Part shown: positions 9,201 through 19,513 of the stretch, piece by piece
Position numbering within the stretch: position 1 is the first letter of the stretch
Layout: each line of letters starts with the position of its first letter
Origin: Flavimaribacter sp024343425
Lineage (GTDB): Bacteria; Pseudomonadota; Alphaproteobacteria; Rhizobiales; Rhizobiaceae
Assembly (NCBI GenBank): GCA_965227645.1
Contig: OZ245773.1
Span: 5,332,001 to 5,396,000, forward strand
DNA: 64,000 bases
Reading direction: 5' to 3'
The notes under the pieces: generated by a model
Seen by the model: only the letters and a program-made list of their open reading frames with translations
Databases searched by the model: none
Told to the model about the DNA's origin: nothing
Made by a program: the position numbers and the translations under genes

Positions 9201-10246
9201 ATGCATGCGAATATCGAGGCTTTGGCCGAAGAGAGGATACTGATCCTCGACGGCGCGATGGGCACCATGATCCAGCAGAAAAAGCCGGACGAGGCGGCCT
9301 ATCGTGGTGACCGATTTCGCGATCACTCGACTGATTTGGCAGGCAACAACGAACTATTGAGCCTCACGCAGCCTGAAATGATCACCGATATCCATCGCGC
9401 CTTCATCGACGCCGGCGCCGATATCATCTGCACCAACACCTTCTCGGCGAGCCGCATCAGCCAGGCGGATTACGATCTGCAGGACATTTGCGTCGAACTG
9501 AACCTGGCCTCCGCCGAATGCGCGCGCAAGGCGGTCGAAAGCGTGGACCGGCCGGTGTGGATCGCCGGCGCCATCGGGCCAACCAACCAGACGGCGAGTA
9601 TCTCGCCCGACGTCAACGACCCGGGCATGCGGAAGGTCACCTTCGACGATCTTGCGCTGGCCTATGGCGAGGCGGCGCGGGCGCTGATAGAGGGCGGAGT
9701 CGACCTGATCCTGATCGAAACCATTTTCGACACTCTGAATGCAAAGGCGGCCGTCTATGCGCTCGAGACGCTGCGCGACGAGGGCGTCGCGGTTCCGCCA
9801 CTGATGATATCCGGCACCATCACCGACCGGTCCGGACGGACGCTGACTGGACAGACGCCGGAAGCGTTCTGGATTTCGCTGTGCCATGCCAAACCGTTCT
9901 CGGTCGGTCTCAATTGTGCGCTCGGCGCCGCCGAAATGCGACCGCACATCAGAACGCTTTCCGATATCGCCGACACCCGGATCTGCGCATACCCCAATGC
10001 CGGGCTGCCGAACGAGATGGGCGGCTATGACGAACTTCCGGAGGAGACCGCGGCCTATCTCGGCGCGTGGGCGGACGCCGGCCTTGTGAATATTGTTGGC
10101 GGCTGCTGCGGAACTACCCCGGATCACATCCGCGCCATCGCCGAGGCGGTGCGTGGCAAGGCGCCGCGCAAGGTTCCGTCCTATGCTCCACGGTTGAGGC
10201 TCTCGGGCCTGGAAATGTTCGAGGCTGATCGCGAGGAGGTTGCGGC

Positions 10247-10250
<4 letters not shown>
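9201..10250 (+). CDS. metH: Methionine synthase, homocysteine-binding (N-terminal) module as separate protein
   Basis: Homocysteine S-methyltransferase domain of B12-dependent methionine synthase, encoded as its own 349-residue polypeptide. It opens with ILILDGAMGTMIQ, continues with GADIICTNTFSASR, and carries the zinc-ligand cysteines in GLNCALGA and in VGGCCGTTPDHI. This corresponds to the first of the modules normally present in the ~1200-residue MetH. The gene ends in an ATGA overlap with the next gene, which encodes the remaining modules, so the pair should be made in equal amounts. Start chosen at ATG 9201 because homology begins there; the Shine-Dalgarno is weak. Confidence 0.92.
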
Positions 10251-12904
<2,654 letters not shown>

Positions 12905-13022
12905 AAAAACCGGTCACGGATCGATCGTGAAGCCAATGAGGCCGATTAATGCCATCAAATGCTTCCAATTGAGATCGGCACACTCTAATGTCGCGCCCGT
13001 TTGATAGGAGATTGTTGGGAAT

Positions 13023-13865
13023 ATGCGTTTCGAGGGTACTGACGCCTATGTCGCCGAAAAGGATCTGACGGTCGCCGTCAATGCGGCGATCACGCTGGAG
13101 CGGCCGCTGCTGGTGAAGGGCGAGCCTGGAACCGGCAAGACTGAACTCGCGAAGCAGGTTGCGGCGGCGCTGGATCTGGACTTGCTGGAATGGCACGTCA
13201 AATCAACCACCAAGGCGCAGCAGGGTCTCTACGAATATGACGCCGTGTCCCGCCTGCGCGACAGCCAGCTCGGCGACGAGCGCTTCAATGACGTGCGCAA
13301 TTATATTCGCAAGGGCAAGCTGTGGGAGGCGTTCACCGCCGAAAACCGCGTGGTGCTTCTGATCGACGAGATCGACAAGGCGGATATAGAATTCCCGAAC
13401 GACCTGCTGCAGGAACTCGACAAGATGGAGTTCTATGTCTACGAGACGGGCGAAACGGTGAGCGCGAAACAGCGGCCGATCGTTATCATAACCTCGAACA
13501 ATGAGAAGGAATTGCCGGACGCCTTTCTGAGGCGCTGTTTCTTCCATTATATCAAGTTCCCGGAAGCCGAGACGCTGATGCGGATCGTCGATGTCCACTA
13601 TCCCGGCATAAAGCAGGATCTTGTGCGCGCGGCGCTCACCCAGTTTTACGAAATTCGCGAGGTCGCCGGCCTAAAGAAGAAACCTTCGACATCGGAAGCG
13701 CTGGACTGGATTCGCCTGCTGGTTTCCGACGACGTTTCGCCCGCCGATCTCCGGGGAAACGCCACGAATGCTTTGCCGAAACTGCACGGCGCGCTCCTCA
13801 AGAACGAGCAGGACGTTCATCTGTTCGAGCGACTGGCTTTCATGGCGCGGAGAAACGGCGGCTAG
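13023..13865 (+). CDS. MoxR-family AAA ATPase
   Basis: AAA+ ATPase of the MoxR class, which usually works with a von Willebrand factor A protein as a chaperone/metal-insertion-like pair. The 280-residue protein has Walker A GEPGTGKTE, Walker B VVLLIDEIDKA, sensor-1 in VIITSNNEKELPDAFLRR and an arginine-finger region. An AGGAG element at 13006-13010 lies 12 bases before the ATG at 13023. The VWA partner is not immediately downstream: metA is inserted between them. The protein it serves is unknown. Confidence 0.88.
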   Translation: MRFEGTDAYVAEKDLTVAVNAAITLERPLLVKGEPGTGKTELAKQVAAALDLDLLEWHVKSTTKAQQGLYEYDAVSRLRDSQLGDERFNDVRNYIRKGKLWEAFTAENRVVLLIDEIDKADIEFPNDLLQELDKMEFYVYETGETVSAKQRPIVIITSNNEKELPDAFLRRCFFHYIKFPEAETLMRIVDVHYPGIKQDLVRAALTQFYEIREVAGLKKKPSTSEALDWIRLLVSDDVSPADLRGNATNALPKLHGALLKNEQDVHLFERLAFMARRNGG

Positions 13866-13911
13866 CATAGCCGATATGCCGCTATCCCGTTCCTGCTGAT
13901 CGAGACGACCG

Positions 13912-14835
13912 ATGCCAATCAAGATTCCCGACCTGTTGCCTGCGCGCCAGACTCTCGAAGCAGAGGGTGTGGGGGTGATGACCGAAACCGCCGCTATCCG
14001 CCAGGATATCCGGCCGCTGCAGATCGGCTTGCTGAATCTTATGCCCAACAAGATCCGCACCGAGTTGCAGATGGCGCGGCTGCTCGGCGCGACGCCGCTG
14101 CAGGTCGAGCTCAGCCTGGTGCGCGTTGGCCAGCATATGCCGAAGAACACGCCTGAAGAGCATCTTCTCGCCTTCTACAGCACATGGGAGGAAGTACGCG
14201 ACCGCAAGTTCGACGGGTTTATCATCACAGGGGCGCCGATCGAACTGCTGGATTTCGAGGAGGTGTCCTACTGGCCTGAGATGGAGCAAATCTTCGACTG
14301 GACAGTCACCAACGTGCATTCGACGCTGAATGTGTGCTGGGGCGGGATGGCGGCGATCCATCATTTCCACCGCGTGCCGAAATACACGCTCTCGGAAAAG
14401 GCATTCGGGGTCTATCGACACCAGAACCTCAACCGGGCGTCGCCTTATCTGAATGGCTTTTCCGACGATTTCCAGATACCGGTTTCACGCTGGACGGAGA
14501 TCCGGGAGGCCGACATCGATCCGGCGCGTGGTCTGGAAATCCTGATGAAGTCGGACGAGACGGGCGTGTGCATGATACACGAGCAGACATGCAACCGGCT
14601 TTATATATTCAACCACATCGAATATGATTCCTTCTCGCTCAAGGAGGAATACGAGCGGGATGTGAGCCAGGGCAAGCCGATCCACATTCCGCACAACTAT
14701 TTTCCCGCGGACGACCCGTCACGCGAACCACTCAACCGTTGGCGCAGCCACGCCCATCTGCTGTTCGGAAACTGGATCAACACGATCTACCAGACCACCA
14801 CCTTCGATATCGGGCAGATCGGCGAAAACAGGTAG
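13912..14835 (+). CDS. metA: Homoserine O-acyltransferase MetA (predicted acetyl-CoA specific)
   Basis: First committed step of methionine synthesis: acylation of L-homoserine. The 307-residue enzyme shows the complete catalytic set at the canonical positions: nucleophile Cys142 (NVCWGG), His235 and Glu237 (FNHIEYD). In the acyl-donor pocket, position 111 is glutamate (TGAPIE111LLDF) rather than the glycine of the E. coli succinyltransferase. In this family Glu111 is associated with use of acetyl-CoA, so O-acetylhomoserine is the predicted product although automated names would say succinyltransferase. The gene sits between moxR and its VWA partner with gaps of 46 and 8 bp. No SAM-II riboswitch fits in the 46-bp gap upstream. 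Confidence 0.9.
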   Translation: MPIKIPDLLPARQTLEAEGVGVMTETAAIRQDIRPLQIGLLNLMPNKIRTELQMARLLGATPLQVELSLVRVGQHMPKNTPEEHLLAFYSTWEEVRDRKFDGFIITGAPIELLDFEEVSYWPEMEQIFDWTVTNVHSTLNVCWGGMAAIHHFHRVPKYTLSEKAFGVYRHQNLNRASPYLNGFSDDFQIPVSRWTEIREADIDPARGLEILMKSDETGVCMIHEQTCNRLYIFNHIEYDSFSLKEEYERDVSQGKPIHIPHNYFPADDPSREPLNRWRSHAHLLFGNWINTIYQTTTFDIGQIGENR

Positions 14836-14843
14836 TCGGCAGC

Positions 14844-16028
14844 ATGTTCATACCGTTCTTCCTGGAACTCAAAGCTGCAAAGGTGCCGGTTTCCCTGCGC
14901 GAGTACCTGACGCTTCTGGAAGCCATGAAAGAACAGGCGGTCAATTTCGATGTCGAGGGTTTCTATTTCCTCGCGCGCGCCGCGCTGATCAAGGACGAAC
15001 GCTATATCGATCGCTTCGATCGTGTCTTCGCGCACGCCTTCAAGGGGCTCGAGGCGGTGTCCGGCGAGCCCGGCGCGCAAGCTGCCGAAATTCCCGAGGA
15101 ATGGCTGCGCAAGCTTGCCGAGAAGCATCTGACCGACGAGGAGAAGGCGCTGGTCGAAAGTCTCGGCGGTTTCGACAAGCTCATGGAAACCCTGCGGAGG
15201 CGGCTGGAGGAGCAGCAGGGTCGCCATCAGGGCGGCAGCAAATGGATCGGGACCGCCGGAACGTCTCCCTTTGGCGCCTACGGCTACAATCCGGAAGGCG
15301 TTCGGATCGGCCAGAAGGAAAGCCGCAACCGGCGGGCGGTGAAGGTCTGGGACAAGCGCGAATTCAGGAATTTCGACGATTCCGTCGAACTCGGCACACG
15401 CAATATCAAGGTGGCGCTCAAGCGGCTGCGGCGCTGGGTGCGGCAAGGCGCAGACGAGGAGTTCGATCTTGGCGGCACGATCCGCTCCACGGCCGAGCAC
15501 GGCTATCTGGATGTCAAGACGCGGCCGGAACGGCGCAACGCGATCAAACTGCTGATGTTCTTCGACGTCGGAGGCTCGATGGACGGTCATATCAAGGTCG
15601 TGGAAGAATTGTTCTCGGCCGTGCGCGGCGAGTTCAAGCACATGGAATATTACTACTTCCACAATTGCCTCTATGAGGGCGTGTGGAAGGACAATCGCCG
15701 CAGACATAAGGAAGTCTTGCTGACCTACGATGTGATCCGAACCTTCGGTTCGGATTATCGGGTGATTTTCGTTGGCGACGCTTCGATGAGCCCGTACGAG
15801 ATCGTCTATCCGGGCGGTTCCGTCGAGCACTGGAACGAGGAATCGGGTCAGGTCTGGCTCACGCGGATGCTCGATCATTTCCCGAAGACCGTGTGGATCA
15901 ACCCGGTCGTCGAAAAATACTGGCGCCACACCCATTCCATCGGCCTTGTGCGCGACTTGTTCGCCGATCGCATGTATCCGCTGACCCTGGCCGGTCTGGA
16001 ACGGGCGACGCGCGAGCTTTCACGCTGA
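14844..16028 (+). CDS. VWA domain protein, CoxE-like, partner of MoxR ATPase
   Basis: 394-residue cytosolic protein of the CoxE/VWA-containing class that pairs with MoxR ATPases. It begins MFIPFFLELKAAKVPVSLREY and carries a C-terminal von Willebrand A fold whose metal-site motif is DVGGSMD instead of the classical DxSxS; this Gly variant is, as far as I recall, common in this subfamily. The frame extends upstream to 14739 inside metA, but ATG 14844 starts the family-like sequence. It follows metA by 8 bp and is very probably co-transcribed with moxR and metA. Confidence 0.86.
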   Translation: MFIPFFLELKAAKVPVSLREYLTLLEAMKEQAVNFDVEGFYFLARAALIKDERYIDRFDRVFAHAFKGLEAVSGEPGAQAAEIPEEWLRKLAEKHLTDEEKALVESLGGFDKLMETLRRRLEEQQGRHQGGSKWIGTAGTSPFGAYGYNPEGVRIGQKESRNRRAVKVWDKREFRNFDDSVELGTRNIKVALKRLRRWVRQGADEEFDLGGTIRSTAEHGYLDVKTRPERRNAIKLLMFFDVGGSMDGHIKVVEELFSAVRGEFKHMEYYYFHNCLYEGVWKDNRRRHKEVLLTYDVIRTFGSDYRVIFVGDASMSPYEIVYPGGSVEHWNEESGQVWLTRMLDHFPKTVWINPVVEKYWRHTHSIGLVRDLFADRMYPLTLAGLERATRELSR

Positions 16029-16075
16029 TTCACAACGAAACCGGAATGCCGGTCGGCTGGCTGGAGGCGCAACCC

Positions 16076-17083
16076 ATGCAGGAAATCTTCGGTCACGCGC
16101 CAAATGGCGAGACAGTACACCGCTACACGCTCAGCGGTGGAGGACTGACGGCGAGGATCATGACATGGGGCGCGGCGGTTCAGGATCTGAGGCTCAACGG
16201 GCATGCGCCTGCGCTGGTGCTCGGTTTCGAGCGTTTCGACGACTATCTTGCGCATTCGCCCTATTTCGGGGCAACGGTCGGCCGTTACGCCAACCGTATC
16301 GCCAAGGGCCAGATTCGCATCGATGGGACCCTCTACAAACTCGATCGCAACCAGGCGAACAATCATCATCTGCATGGCGGATCGGAAGGAACAGGCCAGC
16401 GCGTCTGGTCGGTCGCCGATCTCGGCCCGGATTTCATCCGGCTTGCAATCGAAGAGGTGGATGGACATATGGGCTATCCCGGAAATTGCCGTATGACCTG
16501 CACCTACAGGCTGCTGCCGGACGGCGTTCTGTCGGTGGTCCATGAGGCGCAAACCGACCGGCCCACCGTTTGCAACATGGCGCATCACAGCTATTTCAAC
16601 CTGGATGGGCGCCCGGACATTCTGGACCATGAGATCAGGATAGACGCCGACCATTACATTCCGGTCGATCGCGACCAGATACCGATCGGCGATATTCTCG
16701 GCGTCATCGGATCGCCGTTCGACCTTCGTCAGATGCGGCCGATTCGCAATGATGAAAGCGGAGAGCAATTTCTGTACGATCACAATTTCTGTCTGTCGGA
16801 CGAGCGCACGGACAAGCGCAGCGTCGCGTTGGTCAGGAGCCCGCATTCAGGCGTGTCGCTCGAGGTCAGGACCGGAGAGCCGGGCCTGCAGTTCTATTGC
16901 GGCTTCAAGGTGAATACGCCCGTCCCGGGTCTTTACGGCGCGCCTTACGGCGCGTTCTGCGGGCTTTGTCTCGAAACGCAGATCTGGCCGGATTCGCCCA
17001 ATCATGACCAGTTCCCGAATGCGATCCTTGCACCGGGAGAAACACTTGTCCAGGAAACGGATTACGTCTTTTCACGCGCCTGA
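16076..17083 (+). CDS. galM: Aldose 1-epimerase (mutarotase), GalM family
   Basis: Interconverts alpha and beta anomers of free sugars in the cytosol. The 335-residue product has the family landmarks: GRYANRIAKGQ, NNHHLHGG, catalytic His in MAHHSYFNLDG, and the catalytic Glu in CLETQIWPDSPN. ATG 16076 is chosen because GGAGG lies at 16063-16067 and homology starts close to it; the frame is open further upstream into the VWA gene. Sugar specificity cannot be read from the sequence; the PfkB kinase downstream raises the possibility of a sulfosugar or other unusual sugar. Confidence 0.88.
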   Translation: MQEIFGHAPNGETVHRYTLSGGGLTARIMTWGAAVQDLRLNGHAPALVLGFERFDDYLAHSPYFGATVGRYANRIAKGQIRIDGTLYKLDRNQANNHHLHGGSEGTGQRVWSVADLGPDFIRLAIEEVDGHMGYPGNCRMTCTYRLLPDGVLSVVHEAQTDRPTVCNMAHHSYFNLDGRPDILDHEIRIDADHYIPVDRDQIPIGDILGVIGSPFDLRQMRPIRNDESGEQFLYDHNFCLSDERTDKRSVALVRSPHSGVSLEVRTGEPGLQFYCGFKVNTPVPGLYGAPYGAFCGLCLETQIWPDSPNHDQFPNAILAPGETLVQETDYVFSRA

Positions 17084-17536
17084 AACGGGATGAAGCCGGA
17101 AGGGAGAAAGCGCGTTTCCGAAGCATTTATTATGTTTAAGTATATGAAATTACTGATAAAAAGCAAATTTATCCGATCGCCGCTCGGTGTTTGACTTATC
17201 TTTGGTCTCGCCTTTCAGATTGAAATCACACCCCAAGGCAGGATCTGGCTTTGTTTCGGGAATTCGCGATTCCGGCGGCTTTTGCGCTTTTCCTGCATCC
17301 CGCGCAATCTGGCTTTGTTTCGGGAATCTGCGCTTTCGATTTTCATGCGTCTGTTCGCGACGCTTCCTCACACCAATGTTTAATAGCACAACCAGGGGTT
17401 AAAATCACTGAAATTTTCCGAGAAGGGCAAAAACAGGCCGTTGTGGTCCGAGGCAAAGGCCGGGTCGCCCGAAGTGGTTGACCTGATGGCGATCCTGCGA
17501 CACGGATAGGGTCCCAAACGTGAGTTTTCGTTACAC
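17084..17536 (+). other. Intergenic region with a 21-bp direct repeat
   Basis: A 453-bp region between galM and the PfkB kinase with no convincing gene. The left part (17127-17175) is AT-rich. A 21-bp sequence, ATCTGGCTTTGTTTCGGGAA plus T, is present twice. No terminator with a T-tract is visible. The right part (17400-17536) holds no clear promoter motif. Confidence 0.5.
17243..17327. repeat. Pair of identical 21-bp direct repeats
   Basis: The two copies are at 17243-17263 and 17307-17327, 64 bp start to start. The first copy is followed by a small palindrome (GGAATTCGCGATTCC). Function unknown; possibilities include a regulator-binding pair or remains of a duplicated short sequence. Confidence 0.75.
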
Positions 17537-18433
17537 ATGACCTCAATCCTGACTGTTGGCGTCGCGGTAATCGATTTCGTTTTCAGCGTCGATGAGATGC
17601 CGAAGGCCGGTACAAAAACGCGAGCGCAGAATGCAGTGGTCGTTGGCGGCGGCTGCGCCGCCAATGCTGCGGCGGCGATCAGCCGGCTTGGCGGGAGCGC
17701 GCATCTGGCGGCGCGGGTCGGCCAGGATATGGTCGGCGACCTGATCGTTTCGGGTTTGCGCGATGAAGGCGTTGATTGTTCGCTTGTACGGCGGTTCGAA
17801 AATGGCCGATCGTCCTATTCCTCCGTGGTCGTCGACCGTTCCGGCGAACGGATGATCGTCAATTACAGGGATAAAACGCTGGATTTCGGCGCAACCTGGC
17901 TGGCCTCATCCGATTTACCGGATTTCGACGCCGTGCTTGCCGATACGCGCTGGCCGGAAGGCGCGCGCGTCGCCATGGAAAAGGCGAGGGAGCGCGGCGC
18001 GCCAGGCATTCTGGACGCCGAGCCTCCGGTGCGCGAGGCGCAGGCGGCGTTGGGCGTAGCCTCGCATATCGCATTCGGGCAGAGAGGCCTGTTGGATTTC
18101 ACCGGCGAGACCGATTTCGAAACGGCGCTGCGGGCTGCTGCGGCCGAGACGGGGGCCTGGGTCTGCGTGACGCTCGGTGACAAGGGTGTGACGTGGCTGG
18201 AAGACGACGGCGTCGCGCATATGCCCTCCTTTGCCGTGCAGGCTGTCGACACGCTGGGCGCCGGAGATGTCTGGCATGGCGCTTTCGCGATGAAGCTCGG
18301 CGAAGGCGCCGGCGAAAAGCAAGCGATCCGTTTCGCCAATGCGGTCGCCGCGCTCAAATGCACGCGCTTCGGGGGGCGGGCGGGCGCGCCGCGCGCCGCC
18401 GAAGTCGAGGCGTTTCTTGCAGGAAATTCCTGA
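17537..18433 (+). CDS. PfkB-family sugar kinase resembling 6-deoxy-6-sulfofructose kinase (YihV)
   Basis: Ribokinase-superfamily kinase of 298 residues with the PfkB motif DTLGAGDVWHGAFA (catalytic Asp in GAGD) and the N-terminal GGGCAANAAAA substrate-binding turn. From memory the E. coli sulfofructose kinase YihV aligns without gaps over the first 140 residues, and the three residues I recall as sulfonate contacts there, Lys27, Asn109 and Arg138, are Lys27 (GTK27), Asn109 (IVN109Y) and Arg138 (DTR138W) here. The C-terminal ALKCTRFGGRAG stretch is also YihV-like. No sulfoquinovosidase, isomerase, aldolase or transporter of sulfoglycolysis lies nearby, only a mutarotase upstream, so the substrate remains open. 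Confidence 0.85.
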   Translation: MTSILTVGVAVIDFVFSVDEMPKAGTKTRAQNAVVVGGGCAANAAAAISRLGGSAHLAARVGQDMVGDLIVSGLRDEGVDCSLVRRFENGRSSYSSVVVDRSGERMIVNYRDKTLDFGATWLASSDLPDFDAVLADTRWPEGARVAMEKARERGAPGILDAEPPVREAQAALGVASHIAFGQRGLLDFTGETDFETALRAAAAETGAWVCVTLGDKGVTWLEDDGVAHMPSFAVQAVDTLGAGDVWHGAFAMKLGEGAGEKQAIRFANAVAALKCTRFGGRAGAPRAAEVEAFLAGNS

Positions 18434-18468
18434 TGCCGACAGAGCTTTATAGCCGGCTTTGACGGAAA

Positions 18469-19071
18469 TCAGTTCAGCAGGATTTCGTTGATGACGCGCA
18501 GCGGCGGCTCTCCTTCACCGACCTCTTTTTTCGGGACAACGATCAGCGCCTCGCCGGTTCTCGGAGTCACGCCTGTGAGGGCCTCGACATTAACGTCGTG
18601 GGTAACCATCACCTGGTTGCCTGGTCCGCGAAAGTTGCGAATGACTTCCATCACGCCTTCGATCTTCGCGTCGACGTCGCCATCGCCATTCTGAATGAGA
18701 TCAAGCGCTGCCAAGGGTTCCACTGCGGGGCTTCGAAACGCGTTCGCGGCGGTGTCCAGCGCTCTGCACCAGCGGCTGGAATAGAGCCGGGAAATGGATA
18801 TGGAACGGGTGGCGAACTTGACGCCCCAGCGGCGCGACTGCTGCCGGCCGCGGTCGGAAAGATTGCGTTGTGTTGAACAGTCATCGAGCTCGAAATACGG
18901 CGGATCGCCGATTCCCGGCGCATCGGCGTTGGTCAACAGGATCGTATAGCCGCCGCCGGAGATGAGCGCCCACGCCGCTTCCGTTGCGCTTGCCGCATCC
19001 ACACGCACCGCCATGAAGACCGTGAACATGGCGAGCATGGCCCATCGTCTTGTCATTCTGCGTTTCCTCAA
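18469..19071 (-). CDS. Histidine-phosphatase superfamily protein lacking the catalytic RH pair
   Basis: A 200-residue exported protein (signal peptide about 1-30) of the phosphoglycerate-mutase-like superfamily. The family landmarks GDPPYFELDDCSTQRNLSD and LYSSRWCRALDTA are present, as is the second active-site His in VTHDVN. The first motif, normally L(M/R)RHAxAPG with the phosphorylated His, reads ILLTNADAPG: both Arg and His are replaced (codons acc aac). The frame is otherwise intact, so this looks like a pseudoenzyme kept for another role rather than a decaying gene. It stands alone between two plus-strand genes. Confidence 0.82.
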   Translation of the reverse strand: MRKRRMTRRWAMLAMFTVFMAVRVDAASATEAAWALISGGGYTILLTNADAPGIGDPPYFELDDCSTQRNLSDRGRQQSRRWGVKFATRSISISRLYSSRWCRALDTAANAFRSPAVEPLAALDLIQNGDGDVDAKIEGVMEVIRNFRGPGNQVMVTHDVNVEALTGVTPRTGEALIVVPKKEVGEGEPPLRVINEILLN

Positions 19072-19354
19072 ATTCCGGGCGCTCGAATACCTGATTTCGC
19101 CGAAGAAAACTCGTCGGCCATGTTGACGGTTCTTGGACTGCGGGGCAAGCCAATCCTTAGGAATGAATGACCAGTGACTTCATCGATGCAGCTCGAGACT
19201 GTGATGTCCCGGCCTGCCCGAACAAATGGGCTGCTCCGCGGCTTCCCGGACAGGTTGTCGGGCCTATTTTCTTTTCCTTTGACGGATGCACGATGCAAAT
19301 AGTGGTCTTTCCGCGCCGCGCGACTCCTGTCTGGTTTCAAAAAAATCCACCAAG

Positions 19355-19483
19355 AAGCAACCTTGCAGTTGTTTTATATTAATTGTTCTTTATCTGTTCT
19401 CACCATTTCAGACAATTTACAAAAAATTTCTTCACATCTATGGTTGTGATGAAAGTCACAGACCAAAAAGCAACCTTCAGTTG
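19355..19483. repeat. Direct repeat pair AAGCAACCTT(G)CAGTTG upstream of the regulator
   Basis: Copy one at 19355-19371 (AAGCAACCTTGCAGTTG) and copy two at 19468-19483 (AAGCAACCTTCAGTTG) differ by one base insertion. Start-to-start distance is 113 bp. OmpR/SARP-type winged-helix proteins usually recognise direct repeats, so these may be binding sites of the regulator encoded directly downstream; this is inference. Confidence 0.6.
19445..19460 (+). promoter_or_regulatory. CRP/FNR-family binding site
   Basis: TGTGA-N6-TCACA, a perfect match to the two half-sites of the classical cAMP-CRP consensus. It is centred about 61 bp upstream of the ATG at 19514, a position that fits an activator or repressor of the regulator/P450-DyP unit. 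In alphaproteobacteria CRP-like proteins use the same consensus; which member acts here is unknown. Confidence 0.65.
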
Positions 19484-19513
19484 ATTTTGGCTGTATTGTT
19501 TTGATGAGAAGAT

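Larger units (their letters stand above)
19072..19513 (+). other. AT-rich regulatory region upstream of the regulator/P450-DyP pair
   Basis: A 442-bp region without a gene, clearly AT-richer than its neighbours from about 19260 on. It contains a CRP-type palindrome and two copies of AAGCAACCTT(G)CAGTTG described separately. The short frames here are not supported. It must carry the promoters for the minus-strand phosphatase-like gene and the plus-strand regulator. Confidence 0.6.

Noticed and set aside
19072..19513. Short open frames in the AT-rich region upstream of the SARP-type regulator
   Set aside because: No ribosome site combined with protein-like composition; the region is better explained as regulatory DNA.
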